Of a DNA stretch of 22,360 bases, positions 1 to 7,132 are shown piece after piece; the first letter of the stretch is position 1, and the number at the start of each line of letters is the position of its first letter. Made by a program: the position numbers and the translations under genes. The notes under the pieces were generated by a model. The model was not told the origin of the DNA, did not search any database, and saw only the letters and a list, made by a program, of their open reading frames with translations. The DNA lies in the NCBI GenBank assembly GCA_002479455.1, contig DLNB01000066.1, positions 870 through 23,229 of the forward strand. Direction: 5' to 3'. Origin of the DNA: Acetothermia bacterium UBA7521 (GTDB lineage Bacteria > Bipolaricaulota > Bipolaricaulia > Bipolaricaulales > Bipolaricaulaceae).

Positions 1-26
1 GTAGCGGCGGGCTTCATGCCCGACGC

Positions 27-103
27 TGGTCGGAGCGAGCGGATTTGAACCGCTGACCCCTGGCCCCCCATGCCAGTGCGCTACCATGCTGCGCCACGCT
101 CCG
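27..103 (-). tRNA. tRNA-Pro (anticodon GGG)
   Basis: Read on the minus strand, this folds as a complete cloverleaf. It has a 7-bp acceptor stem (CGGAGCG with CGCTCCG), a D arm, a 5-bp anticodon stem CTGGC/GCCAG around the loop ATGGGGG with GGG at positions 34-36, and a T arm AGCGG-TTCAAAT-CCGCT. The discriminator base is A, and the 3' CCA is encoded in the DNA (27-29 on the plus strand read TGG). It decodes the proline codon CCC. The gene is transcribed away from the peptidase operon. A short 5-bp hairpin (8-22) follows its 3' end. Confidence 0.95.
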
Positions 104-217
104 CCGGAGGGATGGTATCGCCCCAGCGTCGCCCCGCCAACTGGGGTCGTCTTCCTTCAAGTATTGCCCGACGATCGGAAACCCACTACCCTGAGCTGCT
201 GTGAAGGAGGCAGGGTC

Positions 218-1672
218 ATGACATGGTTCGCCGTCGTGCTGGGATCTGGGGCGGTCATCGTGGCGGTGGTGGTTGTCGTACGGGCGCTTCGTGTGCGCCC
301 GGCGCCTTCCGGCCCACCGGGAGCAGGTCTCGTTGTCGATCCCGACCGGGTGGCTGGCCGTCTCGCGGAGGCGATTCGCTGCCCCACGGTCTCCCACCAA
401 GACCCGGCCCAGTTCGATTCCCAGCCGTTCGCGGATCTCCGCCTTGCCTTCGAGCGGTCGTTCCCCCGTCTTCACGCCGCGCTGAAGCGAGAGATCGTGT
501 CCGAGTACAGCCTCCTCTACACCTGGGAAGGCTCTGACGCTTCGCTCCGTCCCGCCCTCCTCATGGGCCACCTCGACGTGGTGCCGGTCGAAGCGGGCAC
601 CGAAGCCCACTGGACCCACCCCCCGTTCTCCGGGGCGATCGCCGATGGGTTCGTGTGGGGCCGAGGGACGCTCGACACGAAGGGCAGCGTGGTGGCGACC
701 CTGGAAGCGGTGGAGACACTCCTCGCGCAGGGGGTTCGACCTCGGCGCACGGTGTACCTCGCGTTCGGGCACGACGAGGAGGTCTCCGGTCGCCGCGGCG
801 CGAAGGCGATGGCTGAGCTTCTCGCCTTGCGGGGTGTGAAGCTCGAGTGGGTGATCGACGAGGGGGGAGCGATCCTCGCCGAAGGATCGCTGTCCGGCGT
901 GGAGGCGCCGGTGGCGATGGTCGGGGTAGCGGAGAAGGGCTACCTCACCCTCCGCCTGACGGCCGAAGGTCCGGGCGGCCACTCGGCGATGCCGCCGCGG
1001 GCAACTGCGATTACCACGCTGGCACGGGCCATCCGACGCCTGGAGCGGCATCCGTTTCCCCCACGACTCCGCGATCCCACGTTGGGGTTCCTCGCCGCCA
1101 CGGCGACGAGGATGCCCTTCGCGAAAAAGCTGGCCCTCGCCAACCTCTGGCTCACCCGGCCGTTCGTGGCCAGGGTGATGACGCGGAACCCGACCACCGC
1201 CGCCCTCGTCCGCACCACAACGGCGACCACGATCGTCCACGCGGGGACAAAGGAGAACGTCGTCCCCCAGACCGCCCAGGCCACGGTCAACCTGCGGCTC
1301 CTCCCCGGCGAGATGGTGGACACGGCCCTCGCCCGCGTGCAGCGGGTCGTGGGGCCGGACATCCGCGTCGAGCCGGCGTCCGAGGGGTGGAACCCATCTC
1401 CCGTGAGCCCAACCGCGACCGAGGCGTACCGGGCCCTGTCCCGCGTGGTCCAGAGCCTGTTTCCGGGGACGGTCGTCGCTCCGGTCCTGGTGGTGGGCGC
1501 TACGGACTCCCGGTACTACGCCCCCATCGCAGAGAGCACGTTCCGGTTCGTCCCGATCGTCATGGCCCGGGAAGACATGGGCCGCATCCACGGCACCGAC
1601 GAGCGGATTTCCGTCGAAGCCCTGGCTGCGTGCGTAGCGTTCTTCGTCCGGCTCATCCAGGAGGCGGCATGA
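218..1672 (+). CDS. Membrane-anchored M20 family metallopeptidase (Gly-X carboxypeptidase / PM20D1-like)
   Basis: This 484-aa zinc-dependent amidohydrolase of peptidase family M20 probably cleaves small peptides or N-acyl amino acids. Residues 1-25 form a signal anchor with a Val-rich hydrophobic stretch, so the catalytic part likely lies outside the membrane. Metal and catalytic motifs are present: H118-x-D120 in GHLDVVP, the bridging D153 in GRGTLDTKG, the general base pair E187-E188 in GHDEEVSG, D214, and a late histidine in RIHGTDERI. The GGHSAMPP segment marks the inserted dimerisation domain. This combination resembles yeast CPS1 and animal PM20D1 more than cytosolic DapE or ArgE. The ATG at 218 was chosen because GAAGGAGG ends 7 nt before it; an upstream in-frame extension would run into the tRNA region. 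The stop overlaps the next start as ATGA, so this is the first gene of a three-gene operon. The substrate is not known. Confidence 0.9.
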   Translation: MTWFAVVLGSGAVIVAVVVVVRALRVRPAPSGPPGAGLVVDPDRVAGRLAEAIRCPTVSHQDPAQFDSQPFADLRLAFERSFPRLHAALKREIVSEYSLLYTWEGSDASLRPALLMGHLDVVPVEAGTEAHWTHPPFSGAIADGFVWGRGTLDTKGSVVATLEAVETLLAQGVRPRRTVYLAFGHDEEVSGRRGAKAMAELLALRGVKLEWVIDEGGAILAEGSLSGVEAPVAMVGVAEKGYLTLRLTAEGPGGHSAMPPRATAITTLARAIRRLERHPFPPRLRDPTLGFLAATATRMPFAKKLALANLWLTRPFVARVMTRNPTTAALVRTTTATTIVHAGTKENVVPQTAQATVNLRLLPGEMVDTALARVQRVVGPDIRVEPASEGWNPSPVSPTATEAYRALSRVVQSLFPGTVVAPVLVVGATDSRYYAPIAESTFRFVPIVMAREDMGRIHGTDERISVEALAACVAFFVRLIQEAA

Positions 1673-2484
1673 CGATCGTGGACCTCGACCCGAACCTGGA
1701 GCCCCTGTACCTGGTGTGCCTCGAGGACTGGTCGCCCGAGATGAAGGAGACCGGCGACCACAAGCGCCGTTGGTACGAGAGGATGAAGGACCAGGGCCTG
1801 CGGGTGAAGGTGGCGCTCGACGACCAAGGCGTGGCGGGCGGGATGATCCAGTACCTCCCGATCGAGCGCTCTTTCGCCGAAGGGGAGGACCTGTACGTGA
1901 TCCTCTGCATCTGGGTCCACGGGCACAAGGAGGGACGGGGCGATTTCCGGGGCCGCGGGATGGGCCAGGCTCTCCTCCGCGCCGCGGAGGAGGACGTCCG
2001 GGCGCGGGGGGCCAAAGGGATCGCGGCGTGGGGAGTCGCGCTTCCGTTCTGGATGCGCGCCGCGTGGTTCCGCAAGCACGGGTACCGCAAGGCCGATCGG
2101 ATGGGCATCCAAGTTCTCGTGTGGAAGCCGTTCACCCCGGATGCCGTTCCCCCGCGGTGGATCCGGGCGCGAAGACGTCCCGGGCGCGTGCCGGGCGTGG
2201 TGTCCGTGGTGGCGTTCGTGAACGGGTGGTGTCAGGCGATGAACCTCGTCGCCGAGCGGGCCCGCCGCGCCGCAACGGGGTTCGGCGACCGGGTGGCCTT
2301 TCAGATGATCGACACCTCGGATCGGGCGACGTTCGAGGAATGGGGGATCTCCGACGGCCTGTTCGTGGATGGGAAGGAAGTCCGCACCGGTCCCCCGCCG
2401 TCCGAGGAGGTGCTCCGCGCCCTCATCGCCCGCCGCGTGCGGAGGCTGCCGGACGGGCCTCCTCCAGACAGTGGACGGAGATGA
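1669..2484 (+). CDS. GNAT N-acetyltransferase with C-terminal YoaP/thioredoxin-like domain
   Basis: The protein has 271 aa in two parts. Residues about 1-150 look like a GNAT acetyltransferase, with the acetyl-CoA pyrophosphate-binding motif RGRGMG at 94-99 followed by helix residues ALLRAAEEDV. Residues about 175-265 resemble the YoaP-like or thioredoxin-fold tail found on some GNAT proteins, with a single cysteine in FVNGWCQAMN (C188). There is no CxxC, so it is not a classical thiol-disulfide oxidoreductase. The start overlaps the peptidase stop (ATGA) and the stop overlaps the next start (ATGA), implying translational coupling throughout. The reading frame stays open upstream inside the peptidase gene, but that part is shadow coding. 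The substrate is unknown; with an M20 amidohydrolase upstream, an amino-group acylation/deacylation pair is a possible but unproven reading. Confidence 0.8.
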   Translation: MTIVDLDPNLEPLYLVCLEDWSPEMKETGDHKRRWYERMKDQGLRVKVALDDQGVAGGMIQYLPIERSFAEGEDLYVILCIWVHGHKEGRGDFRGRGMGQALLRAAEEDVRARGAKGIAAWGVALPFWMRAAWFRKHGYRKADRMGIQVLVWKPFTPDAVPPRWIRARRRPGRVPGVVSVVAFVNGWCQAMNLVAERARRAATGFGDRVAFQMIDTSDRATFEEWGISDGLFVDGKEVRTGPPPSEEVLRALIARRVRRLPDGPPPDSGRR

Positions 2485-3146
2485 ACCGGCCGCAGAAGAC
2501 GATCGCCCGCGCCATCCACGACGAGATCGAAGCGCTGCCCACGCGGGACGCGCCGAGCGTGGACCGCATCCGCCGCCGGTACTCGAAGCTGCTCGCCGCC
2601 GAGCCCCCGGAGTTCGTCCGTGAGGTGGCACGGGAGCTCCTCTCCCAGGGGCATCGTTGGTTTCCGTGCGCGATTCTTCGGTATCACAGGGCGGCATTTG
2701 CGAGTCTGGGAGCGGAGGACCTGGAGGAGCTGGGGCAGGGCATGGCCAGCTGGGGAGAGGTGGACGCGTTCGCCCGCACCTTGGCCGGGCCGGCGTGGCT
2801 CGCGGGCCGGGTGCCGGACGGGCTCATCCACCGTTGGGCTCGATCCCCGAATCGCTGGTGGCGCCGGGCGGCCCTCGTCAGCACGGTCGCCCTCAACGTG
2901 CGTTCCCACGGAGGGAAAGGAGATGCACGCCGCACGTTGCGCGTGTGCGCGATGCTCGCCGCTGACCGCGACGACATGGTGGTGAAAGCCCTCTCGTGGG
3001 CGCTGCGCGAGCTCGTCGTTCACGACCGGGATGCGGTTGCCGCGTTCCTCGCCGAACACGAGGGCGTGCTCGCCGCGCGGGTGAAGCGAGAGGTGCGTCA
3101 CAAGATCGAGACCGGAGTCAAGAACCCCCGCCGCCGTTCCTCATAG
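2481..3146 (+). CDS. AlkD-like DNA alkylation repair protein (HEAT-repeat DNA glycosylase)
   Basis: This 221-aa helical protein fits the DNA alkylation repair (AlkC/AlkD) family, which excises cationic N3- and N7-alkylated purines without base flipping. Family landmarks are visible: SWGEVDAFA with W91 and D95, matching the aromatic/acid pair of Bacillus AlkD, the RWWRRAALVS helix at 125-134, and VVKALSWALRE at 167-177 with K169 and W173, matching the C-terminal catalytic tryptophan region. The length is close to the family norm of about 220-240. Its start lies inside the stop of the acetyltransferase gene (ATGA), so it is the last gene of the operon. The C-terminus is basic (NPRRRSS). Assignment to the family is firm; the lesion preference is not known. 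Confidence 0.85.
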   Translation: MNRPQKTIARAIHDEIEALPTRDAPSVDRIRRRYSKLLAAEPPEFVREVARELLSQGHRWFPCAILRYHRAAFASLGAEDLEELGQGMASWGEVDAFARTLAGPAWLAGRVPDGLIHRWARSPNRWWRRAALVSTVALNVRSHGGKGDARRTLRVCAMLAADRDDMVVKALSWALRELVVHDRDAVAAFLAEHEGVLAARVKREVRHKIETGVKNPRRRSS

Positions 3147-3380
3147 GGAGCTGCGGCGGATCCTCCTGGAGCCTGGTTTCCATCGGGCAAACTACCCGCG
3201 CGCCGTCCCGGGCCTACAGCGCGCCCGCGGCTCCGCAGAAGAACGGGGCCACCGGGCTGACGGCGTTCTCAGGACGCCGGCAACCACCGACGCGGTGAGG
3301 GTTCATCGCGCCCGCCACCATGGCTGTAGTTGCGATGCCGTCCAGCGTTGCCCTGCTGGCACGAAATCCGCGGCCACGGT
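3147..3380. other. Intergenic region without a recognisable gene; one bulged stem
   Basis: I see no supportable coding sequence here. The open frames that cross it have no family signature and run into the repeat that follows. It contains a potential 11-bp stem: 3201-3207 (CGCCGTC) pairs with 3259-3265 (GACGGCG), and 3208-3211 (CCGG) with 3252-3255, separated by a 3-nt bulge. There is no T-tract after it, so it is not an obvious intrinsic terminator for the upstream operon. It may be degraded coding sequence. Confidence 0.4.
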
Positions 3381-3527
3381 CGCTGGACCCTAAAAATGAA
3401 GGTCTGACCCCGATGATAGCGTCGGACCCTGTGTCCGACGTCCGTTCCGGGTATACAAGGCTGTCGATTCCCGCACCCCTACCGAAACAGGAACCGCTCG
3501 GGGTCGGTGGAGTAGGAGGCGAGCCGC
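3381..3527 (+). repeat. Complex direct repeat, copy A (left flank of the AbiE module)
   Basis: This stretch is repeated, with small differences, at 5461-5640. It starts with a CCCTAAAAATGAAGGTCTGA core and continues with a perfect 8-bp inverted repeat, CGTCGGAC-CCTGT-GTCCGACG (3419-3439). It then has GTTCCGG and ACCCC, which meet CCGAAAC and GGGGT further on. Copy A has one ACCCCGATGAT unit where copy B has three. The copy stops at the GGCGAGCCGCC remnant, immediately before the toxin stop codon at 3531. The nested inverted repeats suggest a structured, possibly mobile, non-coding element. Confidence 0.8.
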
Positions 3528-3530
3528 CAC

Positions 3531-4442
3531 TCAGTGCGCGAGAAGCTTCTCCAGCCTGCTCAGCGCATCGAAGTGCTTGACCCTGTCCATTCGGCGGATG
3601 TTGATCACTTTCCACCGAAGGGCGGGGAGCTGGGCAAGGTGGACGATGCCCAATCGTTCCCACTCCGGGTTCCCCGTCTTCAGAGAGAGCAAGAACGCCC
3701 GCTCGTCTTCATCCAAAGCCCCCCGCAGCATCCTCGGAAGGTCTGACTGGAGTGCCACGAGTTCATCGAGCGGAACCTCACGGCGAGTCATGCCGACGAA
3801 CTGAGTTCTGTAGAGGGAGGAGATGTCTTTCACGCGCGGCTGCAGCAATTCGTGCATGGGCCGGTTGTGCCCAGCGAGGTAGACGACGAACGCCCGGCGG
3901 ATGTCCGGGGTGATACCGGCTCGATCCAGTAGAAGCTTGATATCAAAGAGATCGCGCGGGTGCTGTCGGTCAAGCGCCGCACAAAGCTTCCCGCCGTACA
4001 AGTCAGCAACGTGCAGGATCTGTGCCCGAACATAGGCCTGGAAGAGTCGTTGCGCCTCTACGCATAGGTCTGCCTCTTCGGCAGGGAAGACTGAGCCGCG
4101 AAAGACCGTGTTCGGTTCGATCTTCACCCTTGCCTCGGGACTCGACACAACCAGGCGCACAAGCTGCCCATCGATGAGCTGCGGCTGGACAACCACTTGC
4201 GGCAGTCGCTCAACCAGCTCTTTCCCCAGAGCGGCGAGCTTTCCCCCGATCTCCGCCAAGGTTTCGTCCCTCGGCCCGATCGGTAGGTACGCAAGGTCAA
4301 TGTCCACCGATATGCGCGGCAGGGATTGCAGGAAGAGGTTGATCGCCGTCCCGCCCTTCAGCGCGAACTCCGGATGGCCTCGCAGAACGGGAAGACACCG
4401 AAGCAGGAGACGGACTTGCGCCTCATAGCGAGGCTCAAGCAC
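3531..4442 (-). CDS. AbiEii-family nucleotidyltransferase toxin (type IV toxin-antitoxin)
   Basis: This 303-aa protein of the AbiEii/AbiGii family is the nucleotidyltransferase toxin of a type IV toxin-antitoxin system. The core motifs are intact: KGGTAINLF (G30-G31-T32), then SVDIDL with D47 and D49 as the metal-binding acidic pair, and the downstream GGKLCAALDRQHPRDLFD block (K152, R163, D164, D167) that family members share. The start is GTG at 4442, which overlaps the end of the antitoxin gene by 8 nt, the usual antitoxin-toxin order with translational coupling. Members of the family are thought to block growth by modifying tRNA or other RNAs, and AbiE gives abortive phage resistance in some hosts. 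The target here is not known. The GC is lower than in the operon upstream. The stop sits directly against repeat copy A. Confidence 0.9.
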   Translation of the reverse strand: MLEPRYEAQVRLLLRCLPVLRGHPEFALKGGTAINLFLQSLPRISVDIDLAYLPIGPRDETLAEIGGKLAALGKELVERLPQVVVQPQLIDGQLVRLVVSSPEARVKIEPNTVFRGSVFPAEEADLCVEAQRLFQAYVRAQILHVADLYGGKLCAALDRQHPRDLFDIKLLLDRAGITPDIRRAFVVYLAGHNRPMHELLQPRVKDISSLYRTQFVGMTRREVPLDELVALQSDLPRMLRGALDEDERAFLLSLKTGNPEWERLGIVHLAQLPALRWKVINIRRMDRVKHFDALSRLEKLLAH

Positions 4443-5205
4443 GCGGCATTCCCTCCCGCGGAGGAACGGTTATCCTGAACTCAGGGTTGAACCTGCCTCC
4501 TCTGTAGATCTGAAGCTTTCCCGTCCCGAGCTCGATCAGCGTGCAATCAAGCCTGTCAGCCCATGGGTGGCCAGCATCGCGTGCCGCCCAGAGGAAGAGC
4601 CGCTTGACCTTGATGGAGCGACAGCTCACAAGCAGCGCTTGCACAACGCTTGGGCGGAGGGTGGTGAGCCCTGCCATCAGTTCGAGCGCGTGCTCGATCG
4701 CATCGTTCGTTCTCGCGAGTCGGAACTGCTCCATGATCGCACGCTCAGCGCTCGACATCACAACGCGGAACGTGCTGCAGTCCAAGGGGACAGATGAGTC
4801 ATCAGGGATTGAGTCGAACAACATCAGGGAATGGTGAACGAGGTCCACGCCCCACGTATACTGCCGAAACCACATCGGCAGGCGCTCTGGACGGTCGCTG
4901 ATCAAGACCACCCTATGACGAATCCCAAGAGGAACGTAGTGTCCGGACCCCGAGAGTCCCAAAGCCGTCTCCGCTCCCACATGCGCCGTCATCCCAAGCT
5001 GGGTTTGGAGCGCGTAGAGCCCCCCTCTCCAATTGACCTCGTCACCGGCTCGGGCATAGGCCCCCACCCCCAGCTTCCGGACCCAGCCATGTTGCACGTA
5101 CTTGCCGACCAGCTGTCTGTAGATGCCTAGCTCGTCCAGGCGACGTTGCGTGAGGACCGTGCCCGGTACCCATGTCTCAAGCAAGCGGTTCAGCTTGCGT
5201 TCCAT
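4435..5205 (-). CDS. AbiEi-family antitoxin / autorepressor
   Basis: This 256-aa partner of the AbiEii toxin is of the AbiEi type. It has an N-terminal winged-helix segment (about 1-50, including LTQRRLDELGIYRQLV), a GAYAR strand, then the larger domain containing GAETALGLSG and the AERAIMEQ helix typical of the family. In characterised AbiE systems this protein neutralises the toxin without a stable complex and represses its own promoter through the winged helix. The ATG at 5205 was chosen because AAGGTGG lies 5 nt upstream. An open frame runs further up to 5283, but that stretch contains a strong palindrome (5226-5258) best read as the operator. The gene overlaps the toxin gene by 8 nt. Confidence 0.88.
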   Translation of the reverse strand: MERKLNRLLETWVPGTVLTQRRLDELGIYRQLVGKYVQHGWVRKLGVGAYARAGDEVNWRGGLYALQTQLGMTAHVGAETALGLSGSGHYVPLGIRHRVVLISDRPERLPMWFRQYTWGVDLVHHSLMLFDSIPDDSSVPLDCSTFRVVMSSAERAIMEQFRLARTNDAIEHALELMAGLTTLRPSVVQALLVSCRSIKVKRLFLWAARDAGHPWADRLDCTLIELGTGKLQIYRGGRFNPEFRITVPPREGMPRA

Positions 5206-5225
5206 ATGTCCACCTTGAGTTGACG

Positions 5226-5258
5226 GATGCGCCTCACTGGCAACCCTGCCAGCGCATC
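5226..5258. promoter_or_regulatory. Nested palindrome, candidate AbiEi operator
   Basis: Two nested perfect inverted repeats share one centre: outer arms GATGCGC (5226-5232) and GCGCATC (5252-5258), inner arms TGGCA (5238-5242) and TGCCA (5247-5251). The element ends 21 bp upstream of the antitoxin ATG. AbiEi proteins are known to repress their own promoters at inverted repeats, so this is the natural candidate site. Which arms are contacted is inferred. Confidence 0.6.
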
Positions 5259-5283
5259 GTTGAATGTCATGCATTATTGTCAT

Positions 5284-5460
5284 CCCTTGGTAGACGTCCG
5301 TCCAGTGTCTCCAACCCGCGTCCCCGACACCCCGCTTGAGCGCGCTGTCAAGTCGCCACCTTTAGTCATGCGCGGGGGCTGCTCAGCCACGCCTCGGTAG
5401 GCTACGTGCAACGGTCTCTCTTCAGGAACGAGAACTGCTGGGGGGCGAAGGCAGAAGACG
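5284..5460. other. Intergenic region upstream of the AbiE operon, no gene seen
   Basis: No coding sequence or RNA gene is recognisable. It lies between the AbiE promoter region and repeat copy B and probably holds the upstream part of the AbiE promoter. The last part (from about 5440, GGGGGGCGAAGGCAGAAGAC) already resembles the GGAGCAGAAGGCGAG stretch that precedes each repeat unit. Confidence 0.4.
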
Positions 5461-5640
5461 AGTCGCCGGGCCCTAAGAATGAAGGTCTGACCCCGATGAT
5501 GACCCCGATGATGTGACCCCGATGATGTAGCGTCGGACCCTGTGTCCGACGGCCGTTCCGGGTATACAAGGCTGTCGATTCCCGCACCCCCTACCGGAAC
5601 AGGAACCGCTCGGGGTTGAGGGAGCAGAAGGCGAGTCGCT
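5461..5640 (+). repeat. Complex direct repeat, copy B (right flank of the AbiE module)
   Basis: This is the counterpart of copy A at 3381-3527, in the same orientation. It contains the same GAATGAAGGTCTGACCCC core, the same 8-bp hairpin CGTCGGAC-CCTGT-GTCCGACG, and the same GTATACAAGGCTGTCGATTC segment. It differs by an internal expansion: ACCCCGATGATG occurs three times in tandem (about 5490-5530). Near its end GTTCCGG pairs with CCGGAAC and ACCCC with GGGGT. A short open frame across it has no family signature and is rejected. Confidence 0.8.
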
Positions 5641-5665
5641 GGACCCTAAGAATGAAGGTCTGACC
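5627..5665 (+). repeat. Truncated third unit of the same repeat
   Basis: After copy B the unit begins again with GAAGGCGAGTCGCTGGACCC followed by TAAGAATGAAGGTCTGACC, then stops at 5665 about 14 nt before the hydrolase stop codon. This shows the element is organised as a tandem array with a period near 170 bp, and that the array is broken at the AbiE module on one side and at the hydrolase gene on the other. Confidence 0.7.
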
Positions 5666-5679
5666 TCACCCGGCTAGGG

Positions 5680-6657
5680 CTAAGGCGCCTTCAGCGGCGG
5701 GAGAAGCTCGGCGAGCACCTCGGCGAACCTCCGGGGTTCCTCAAACGGGGGAGAATGTGCCGAGTGATCGAACCATACCCAGTGTTTGGCAGGCGCGCGG
5801 AGAGCCTCGAAGTAGCGGCGCGCAAGCGCGAACGGCGTGTGCAGATCATGCCTGCCGATGCAGAACACGACCGGAACGTCCACTTCGGGTACCTGCCGAA
5901 AGAGATCCGCTTCCAGGATGATCCTGCGGGCCACCTCCCTCCCCAGGCGCATGCCCTGGACAAACCGGACGTAGTCCCTCACAGAGTACCGGCGGGACAC
6001 CGCCATGGACGTCAACGCCCGCCGAAAGAGAGGCCCTGTCTTCGCATGGAAGTAACCACCGAACCTACCCATCCATTTCGCCTTCTCCTTGATGTAGCTG
6101 TCGAACGTGTCCTCGGTGATCGGGAACTGAATTGCCTGCAGCCGCCTGAGGGCCTTCCCATCGCCGCGCCTCTCGGCCTCCGCGAGTAGATGCTGAAGGG
6201 AAGAACGCTCCCCTTCCTGAAACTGAACCCCAAACCCGGTGCCCACGAAGGCGCTGAACAACTCCGGATGCCGTCGCACAGCATGAATCCCCAGCGTGCT
6301 CCCCCACGAATGCCCGACCAGGAAGGCCTTCGTCTGTCCTGTGTTCGCCAGTAGCCAGCGCACAAGCTCGGCGGTATCAGCGATGTAGGTCTCAAGGGTT
6401 GTGTCCTCGGACACGGCGTGCGCTGTGTAGGACTTGCCGGCACCTCGCTGGTCCCAGTTGACAACGAGGAAGTGCTCCTCCAACTCCCTCTGGAAGGCGG
6501 GGGCGAAACCGATCTGGGCGAACCCTGGTCCCCCATGGAGGAAGAGCAGCACGGGGTTGTAGGACGAGCTACCGCGGATGAGTACCCACTGCTCGGCACC
6601 GTTCACGTTGACCGCGAGCAGTCTGTTCACGGGGCGGTCTGGTCTTCGTCCGCTCAT
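5680..6657 (-). CDS. Alpha/beta hydrolase, proline iminopeptidase-like (family S33)
   Basis: This 325-aa alpha/beta-hydrolase fold enzyme has the whole catalytic kit visible. HGGPG at 41-45 is the oxyanion-hole motif typical of prolyl iminopeptidase and tricorn F1-type enzymes. WDQRGAGKS follows at 68-76. The nucleophile elbow GHSWGS has S117, the acid is D271 in GRHDLHTP, and the histidine is H301 in HSAHSPPFEEP. A helical cap lies between about 140 and 240. No signal peptide is seen, so it should be cytoplasmic and act on short peptides or esters. The start codon overlaps the stop of the upstream DUF2283 gene (ATGA), so the two are coupled. The precise substrate cannot be read from sequence. 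Confidence 0.88.
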   Translation of the reverse strand: MSGRRPDRPVNRLLAVNVNGAEQWVLIRGSSSYNPVLLFLHGGPGFAQIGFAPAFQRELEEHFLVVNWDQRGAGKSYTAHAVSEDTTLETYIADTAELVRWLLANTGQTKAFLVGHSWGSTLGIHAVRRHPELFSAFVGTGFGVQFQEGERSSLQHLLAEAERRGDGKALRRLQAIQFPITEDTFDSYIKEKAKWMGRFGGYFHAKTGPLFRRALTSMAVSRRYSVRDYVRFVQGMRLGREVARRIILEADLFRQVPEVDVPVVFCIGRHDLHTPFALARRYFEALRAPAKHWVWFDHSAHSPPFEEPRRFAEVLAELLPPLKAP

Positions 6658-6920
6658 CTCGCTGTCTCTCCTCTCCCTCGGGCCAGGGTTCCCGTGTTCA
6701 CATCTTCAGCCCAACGTCCCGTCTCCTCGCCCGCCAGCTTGCCGTCCGTTCCCAGCGCAAGTTGCTCGTTGGCGTTCAGGAGCTCGATCCCGTACACGGT
6801 CCCGTCGGGGGCGAGGTCTATGTTCAGCTCATCGCTGATGCGAAGGGTCTCTACCTCAGCTCGCTTCTCCCTGAGCCCGATGTACGCCACGTTCTGCCGC
6901 GAATCGTGCGTGATGTTCAC
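6654..6920 (-). CDS. DUF2283 domain protein
   Basis: This small 88-aa protein matches the DUF2283 pattern. The N-terminus (ITHDSRQNVAYIGL) is a beta strand usually seen as a D-x-x-x-D-x-L/A-Y-I stretch, followed by DELNIDLAPDGTVYGIELLN, where the GIE(L/I)L(N/D) ending is the hallmark of the family. The start is GTG at 6920 with a weak GATGCGGA upstream. The stop lies inside the hydrolase start (ATGA). Proteins of this family are short, often found near toxin-antitoxin and mobile loci, and have no agreed biochemical role. The C-terminal 30 residues beyond the domain are polar and unassigned. Confidence 0.8.
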   Translation of the reverse strand: MNITHDSRQNVAYIGLREKRAEVETLRISDELNIDLAPDGTVYGIELLNANEQLALGTDGKLAGEETGRWAEDVNTGTLARGRGETAR

Positions 6921-7012
6921 TCCGCATCACCACTCGTCTGAATGAATCCTACTGCTTGCAGGAATCGAGACCAAACGCACCGCTGAGATGCACGAGATAA
7001 CGACGACCCGAC

Positions 7013-7028
7013 CTCAATCAAGATTGAG
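7013..7028. promoter_or_regulatory. Inverted repeat in a divergent promoter region
   Basis: CTCAATC-AA-GATTGAG is a perfect 7-bp inverted repeat with a 2-bp spacer. It lies in the 212-bp gap between the divergent DUF2283 gene (start 6920) and the HEPN gene (start 7133). This is a typical size and symmetry for a dimeric repressor site. No regulator gene is adjacent, so the binding protein is unknown. Confidence 0.4.
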
Positions 7029-7132
7029 CAGAGTCCTGTGGAAGTAGAACTTCGCAGCGGATATGCTTCTCCGGCCGGCTGCGTGAACGATAGGGGCGAT
7101 CCAGTTCACGGGACAATGCAAAGGGAGGGGGC

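Noticed and set aside
14..1591. 525-codon open frame on the minus strand across the M20 gene
   Set aside because: It is antisense to a gene with a full catalytic motif set, has Arg/Gly/His-rich composition typical of shadow frames in high-GC DNA, and runs through the tRNA-Pro gene.
847..1668. Upstream in-frame extension of the acetyltransferase
   Set aside because: It lies inside the peptidase gene in another frame and is low-complexity; the ATG at 1669 with ATGA coupling is a better start.
3214..3663. Open frame across repeat copy A and the toxin 3' end
   Set aside because: It is mostly translated repeat sequence (IIGVRPSFLG also appears in a frame over copy B) with no start signal, so it is a repeat by-product.
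5206..5283. N-terminal extension of the AbiEi antitoxin
   Set aside because: The extra 26 codons overlap a strong palindrome and have no ribosome binding site, while the ATG at 5205 has AAGGTGG at good spacing.
3381..5665. Integron-type attC sites around the AbiE cassette
   Set aside because: The repeats contain inverted repeats, but no R-box/L-box pair of the GTTRRRY/RYYYAAC form is present and no integrase gene is in the window.
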